This document shows, in pieces, positions 6,029-8,432 of a DNA stretch of 8,432 nucleotides. The stretch spans positions 1 through 8,432 of the forward strand of contig DVLP01000412.1 in the NCBI GenBank assembly GCA_018715445.1, read 5' to 3'. The stretch is from Candidatus Avipropionibacterium avicola. Its GTDB lineage: Bacteria; Actinomycetota; Actinomycetes; Propionibacteriales; Propionibacteriaceae. The notes below the pieces were generated by a model, which made no database searches, had not been told where the DNA came from, and saw only the letters and a program-made list of their open reading frames with translations. The translations under genes were made by a program, and so were the position numbers. Within the stretch, counting starts at the first letter, position 1. Each line of letters begins with the position of its first letter.

Positions 6029-8284
6029 TCAGGAGAACCCGATGATCCCCCGGACCGTGCCGTCCTTCGCGCCGGCCACGATCACCGGGCCACCGTCGGC
6101 CCCGTCGGCGAGCACCGCGGTCGAGGCGGAGCAGGCCGTGGTGACCTGGAAGACCGGGCTGACCTCCTGGGCGGCCAGGTCGATGCGGACCAGGGCGCCG
6201 GTGTTGGAGACCATCCAGTACAGGTCCTCGTCGGAGGTCGGCACCAGACCCGCACGGTGGCTGATCGGCAGCACCTCGGACGACCAGCTGACCTCCCCGG
6301 TGGCGCTGTCGTGCATCGCGATGGTGCCGGGGGATCCGTTGATCGACAGCACGCCGTCCGCGGTGACCACCGGTGCGGTGTAGCAGCCACGGTTGAACCC
6401 GTCGACCGACCAGCGCACCTCGCCGGTGTCGGGCTCCAGGCAGTACAACTCGGTGTAGGTGTTGGCGATCAGGCCGCCGTCGTCGAGGAAACTCATCTGC
6501 GAGGCCCATGGACCGTGGATCAGCGATCCGTAGACCGAGGTCTGGGTGGTGCAGCGCCGCTTCCAGATCGTCGAGCCGTCGTCGGGTGACAGGGCCCAGG
6601 TGAACCCGTCGCCGCAGCCGAGATAGATCCGGTCCCCGTCGAAGGCGATCCGGCCGGAGGAGATCCCGGCCAGGTCGGTCTGCCAACGGGACTTTCCGTC
6701 GGTGGTGAGGCAGTGCAGGGTGCTGCCGGCGACCACCAGCAGGTGTTCCTCGTCGTCGATCTCGGCGCTGGTGATGCGTGACACGACGGGGACCTCGAGG
6801 TCACGGGCCCAGGCCTGCGTGCCGGAGTCGGTGGCGAAGCCGTACAGGCTGTGGTCGACCGAGCCGACCACGACCAGCTCGCCGTCGGCGGCGAAGTGGG
6901 CCCCGTGCGACATCGGGCCGACCTCGGCCGACCACTGCGGTGTGGCGGCATCGGCGCTGACCTGCAGGGCCGTGAGGTCACCGCCGGTGCTGGCCGCGAC
7001 CACCAGAGCGTCGTTGATCGCCAGGTCGCCGTCGATCCGCCCGCTCAACTGGTGCTCCCAGGCCACGGAGATCTCGTCGCTGGGCAGCGTGAAGTGCTCC
7101 ATCTGGTCGTAGCGGCCACCGCCGGTGTCGTTGTTGACGGTCCGCAGCGCCATCCGGTGCAGACCCGGTGGCAGATGGGAGGCGTCGACCTCGGCCACCC
7201 ACTCACCGGCCGTGGTGGAGCTGAACTCGGTCCACGACGGGGTGGGGGCGCCCTGGGGCCAGATCCGGGCGTAGACGTCGGTCGCCGCCGCCGGCGCGCT
7301 GATGGCGAGCTTGACGGTGGTGCCGTCCACCTCGGTGCTGGCCTCGTACGGGCCGACATCGCCGCCGGCGCCGGGATCGGTGAGGTCGACCGTGGTGACC
7401 TCCAGCTCCTCGACCTCGCCGTCGGCGGGGACCAGCACGTGGCTGACCTCGAGCCGGTCGCCGTCGTCATCGGTGACGCGCTGGAACCAGTAGTAGCCGG
7501 GGTCGTCCTTGGTCGAGGCCCCGACCAACTGGGTGAAACCGTTGGCCTGCAGCATCGACTCCGAGTGGGTGTGGCCGGCCAACAGCAGGCGTACGGGGTA
7601 GTCCGCGATCGCGGTGAGGAAGTCGTCGTTGTTGAAGACGTAGTGCCAGTGGTTGGTGATGGGGAAGTGGCTGAACACCACGATCGGCTTGTCGGTGCCA
7701 GCCTCCTTGAGGGCCCCGGCCAGCCAGTCGAGGGCGTCGGAGCCGAAGGTGAAGTCCCACTCCTGACAGGCGACGTCGTCGATCCCGATCACGTGCAGCC
7801 CGCCGGCCTCGAAGCTGTGGCGGGTGGCGCCGAAGACCTCGCGGAAGTCCTCCAGCCCGTCGACGGTCCACTGCACCTCGTGGTTGCCGGGGACGTGGTG
7901 GATCCGGTCGCTCAGGGCATCCGGGACCGTCGAGCGATAGCCCAGGTACTGGTCCTTGGTGCCGTTGTCGACGATGTCGCCGCAGTGCAGCACACAGCTC
8001 GGATCACGGTCGGCGATGTGCGCGAACACCCGGGCCAGGTCGTCACCGCGCTCCGGGGCCTGCAGGTTCTGATGGGTGTCGGTGACCATGGCGAACCGGT
8101 CCGACGCCTCGTCGGCGGCCCGGGCGAGGGAGGGGGCCAGTCCGGTGCTCGCTGCGGCGAGCGTCGCGGTGGCCGAGCCGGCCAACAGGTGCCGCCGGGA
8201 GATGCCCCCCGGGGTCGGCCGGGCAGGGTCGCTGGGGTGGGGGGCCTGGGGCAGCATCATCACGTCCATCGTGGTCGAGGGCAT
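6029..8284 (-). CDS. Tat-exported calcineurin-like phosphoesterase with PQQ-type beta-propeller
   Basis: The 751-residue protein has a twin-arginine signal, ISRRHLLAG (28-36), a hydrophobic stretch and a probable cleavage after LARA (53-56). The metallophosphoesterase domain (about 62-285) has all expected metal ligands: Asp69 and His71 in TDTH, Asp103 in GDIVDNG, Asn134-His135 in GNHE, His206 in FSHFP, and His238 and His240 in GHTH. A linker beta-domain (about 310-400) follows. Residues 405-750 form a PQQ-like propeller with about seven blade repeats of the type LYCLEPDTGEVRW, near 437, 480, 523, 562, 613, 655 and 698. It should act outside the cell, perhaps on a phosphate ester held by the propeller; the substrate is unknown. 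The first ATG has no good ribosome binding site; Met6, Met9 and Met10 are alternatives. It converges on the esterase gene with 6 bp between stops. Confidence 0.92.
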   Translation of the reverse strand: MPSTTMDVMMLPQAPHPSDPARPTPGGISRRHLLAGSATATLAAASTGLAPSLARAADEASDRFAMVTDTHQNLQAPERGDDLARVFAHIADRDPSCVLHCGDIVDNGTKDQYLGYRSTVPDALSDRIHHVPGNHEVQWTVDGLEDFREVFGATRHSFEAGGLHVIGIDDVACQEWDFTFGSDALDWLAGALKEAGTDKPIVVFSHFPITNHWHYVFNNDDFLTAIADYPVRLLLAGHTHSESMLQANGFTQLVGASTKDDPGYYWFQRVTDDDGDRLEVSHVLVPADGEVEELEVTTVDLTDPGAGGDVGPYEASTEVDGTTVKLAISAPAAATDVYARIWPQGAPTPSWTEFSSTTAGEWVAEVDASHLPPGLHRMALRTVNNDTGGGRYDQMEHFTLPSDEISVAWEHQLSGRIDGDLAINDALVVAASTGGDLTALQVSADAATPQWSAEVGPMSHGAHFAADGELVVVGSVDHSLYGFATDSGTQAWARDLEVPVVSRITSAEIDDEEHLLVVAGSTLHCLTTDGKSRWQTDLAGISSGRIAFDGDRIYLGCGDGFTWALSPDDGSTIWKRRCTTQTSVYGSLIHGPWASQMSFLDDGGLIANTYTELYCLEPDTGEVRWSVDGFNRGCYTAPVVTADGVLSINGSPGTIAMHDSATGEVSWSSEVLPISHRAGLVPTSDEDLYWMVSNTGALVRIDLAAQEVSPVFQVTTACSASTAVLADGADGGPVIVAGAKDGTVRGIIGFS

Positions 8285-8309
8285 CGTCTGTCGGAGCCGG
8301 GGGACGGCT

Positions 8310-8330
8310 GTGTCGACCCCTGCGACACTA
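8310..8330 (-). promoter_or_regulatory. Weak promoter candidate and small palindrome before the phosphoesterase gene
   Basis: On the minus strand TAGTGT (8330-8325) resembles a -10 box and would start transcription near 8318, about 34 nt before the first ATG. No good -35 box lies at the right distance. The imperfect fit is partly offset by a palindrome GTGTCG-N7-CGACAC (8310-8328) overlapping the -10 box, which could be an operator. Both elements are short and could arise by chance. Confidence 0.3.
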
Positions 8331-8352
8331 GCGGATCACCCTGATTCTCTGG

Positions 8353-8373
8353 GTTGAGCGCACCAGACTCAAC
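8353..8373. promoter_or_regulatory. HAIR-like HspR operator 1
   Basis: GTTGAGC-N7-ACTCAAC fits the HspR-associated inverted repeat, whose known actinobacterial consensus is CTTGAGT-N7-ACTCAAG. The spacer is exactly 7 bp. The arms differ from consensus at the outermost base pair and at one inner base. It ends 6 bp upstream of the predicted rightward -35 box and also lies upstream of the minus-strand phosphoesterase gene. Confidence 0.75.
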
Positions 8374-8379
8374 TTGCTC

Positions 8380-8408
8380 TTGCCAATCATCTACGGCGGT
8401 GGCATAGT
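8380..8408 (+). promoter_or_regulatory. Predicted rightward heat-shock gene promoter
   Basis: TTGCCA (8380-8385) and CATAGT (8403-8408) are separated by 17 bp and match the -35 and -10 consensus at five and four positions. Transcription would start near 8415 and leave the window. The -10 box overlaps HAIR site 2, so bound HspR would block RNA polymerase. The gene served lies outside the window; clpB is a reasonable guess from known HspR regulons. Confidence 0.6.
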
Positions 8409-8427
8409 TGAGTCCGGCAGACTCAAC
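8407..8427. promoter_or_regulatory. HAIR-like HspR operator 2
   Basis: GTTGAGT-N7-ACTCAAC is a perfect 7-bp inverted repeat with the 7-bp spacer typical of HAIR, and matches the consensus except for the outermost base pair. It covers the end of the -10 box and the predicted transcription start, a classic repressor position. Its centre is 54 bp from that of site 1, about five helical turns, so two HspR oligomers could sit on the same face of the DNA. Confidence 0.82.
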
Positions 8428-8432
8428 CCTTG

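Noticed and set aside
6851..8344. 497-codon open frame on the plus strand
   Set aside because: It is antisense to the phosphoesterase gene, whose domain motifs are all intact. Its product is low-complexity Val/Gly/Asp/Arg with no recognisable motif, as expected for a shadow frame in GC-rich DNA.
1..8432. tRNA or rRNA genes, CRISPR arrays, insertion sequences, integrase or att sites
   Set aside because: No clover-leaf sequence, repeat-spacer pattern, transposase motif or flanking inverted repeats with target duplication were seen by reading both strands.

Overview
The window is gene-dense, very GC-rich and uses GC-ending codons throughout, with GTG as well as ATG starts. It carries an HspR-type heat-shock repressor, so it comes from a high-GC actinobacterium. 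The overall style suggests Propionibacteriaceae or a neighbouring family, but that is an inference and not proven by any single gene.

Layout, left to right. (1) The 3' part of hspR (+) runs off the left edge; in actinobacteria it usually closes the dnaK-grpE-dnaJ-hspR operon. (2) Directly behind it is a protein with gamma-glutamylcyclotransferase-like (GGCT-like) motifs (+). (3) A 99-bp gap holds a 10-bp hairpin and a pair of 12-bp direct repeats. (4) On the minus strand is a two-component pair, a HisKA_3 sensor kinase and a LuxR-type response regulator, overlapping by 4 bp. (5) The 161-bp divergent gap has a perfect 14-bp inverted repeat that abuts the predicted -35 box of the kinase promoter. 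(6) On the plus strand are a BcrA-like ABC ATPase, an ABC-2-type permease and a membrane-anchored erythromycin-esterase-family protein, the last two 1 nt apart. (7) A Tat-exported calcineurin-like phosphoesterase fused to a PQQ-type beta-propeller (-) converges on the esterase gene with 6 bp between the stops. (8) The last 80 bp hold two 21-bp inverted repeats of the HAIR type (the HspR operator) around a good sigma-70-like promoter reading rightward out of the window.

Two themes emerge. The middle looks like one envelope-stress or antibiotic-response module: a divergently encoded sensor and regulator, an export or immunity ABC transporter, and a surface-tethered hydrolase. The two ends belong to the heat-shock circuit: HspR is encoded at the left, and its probable operators control an unseen rightward gene at the right. 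clpB is the best guess for that gene from actinobacterial HspR regulons.
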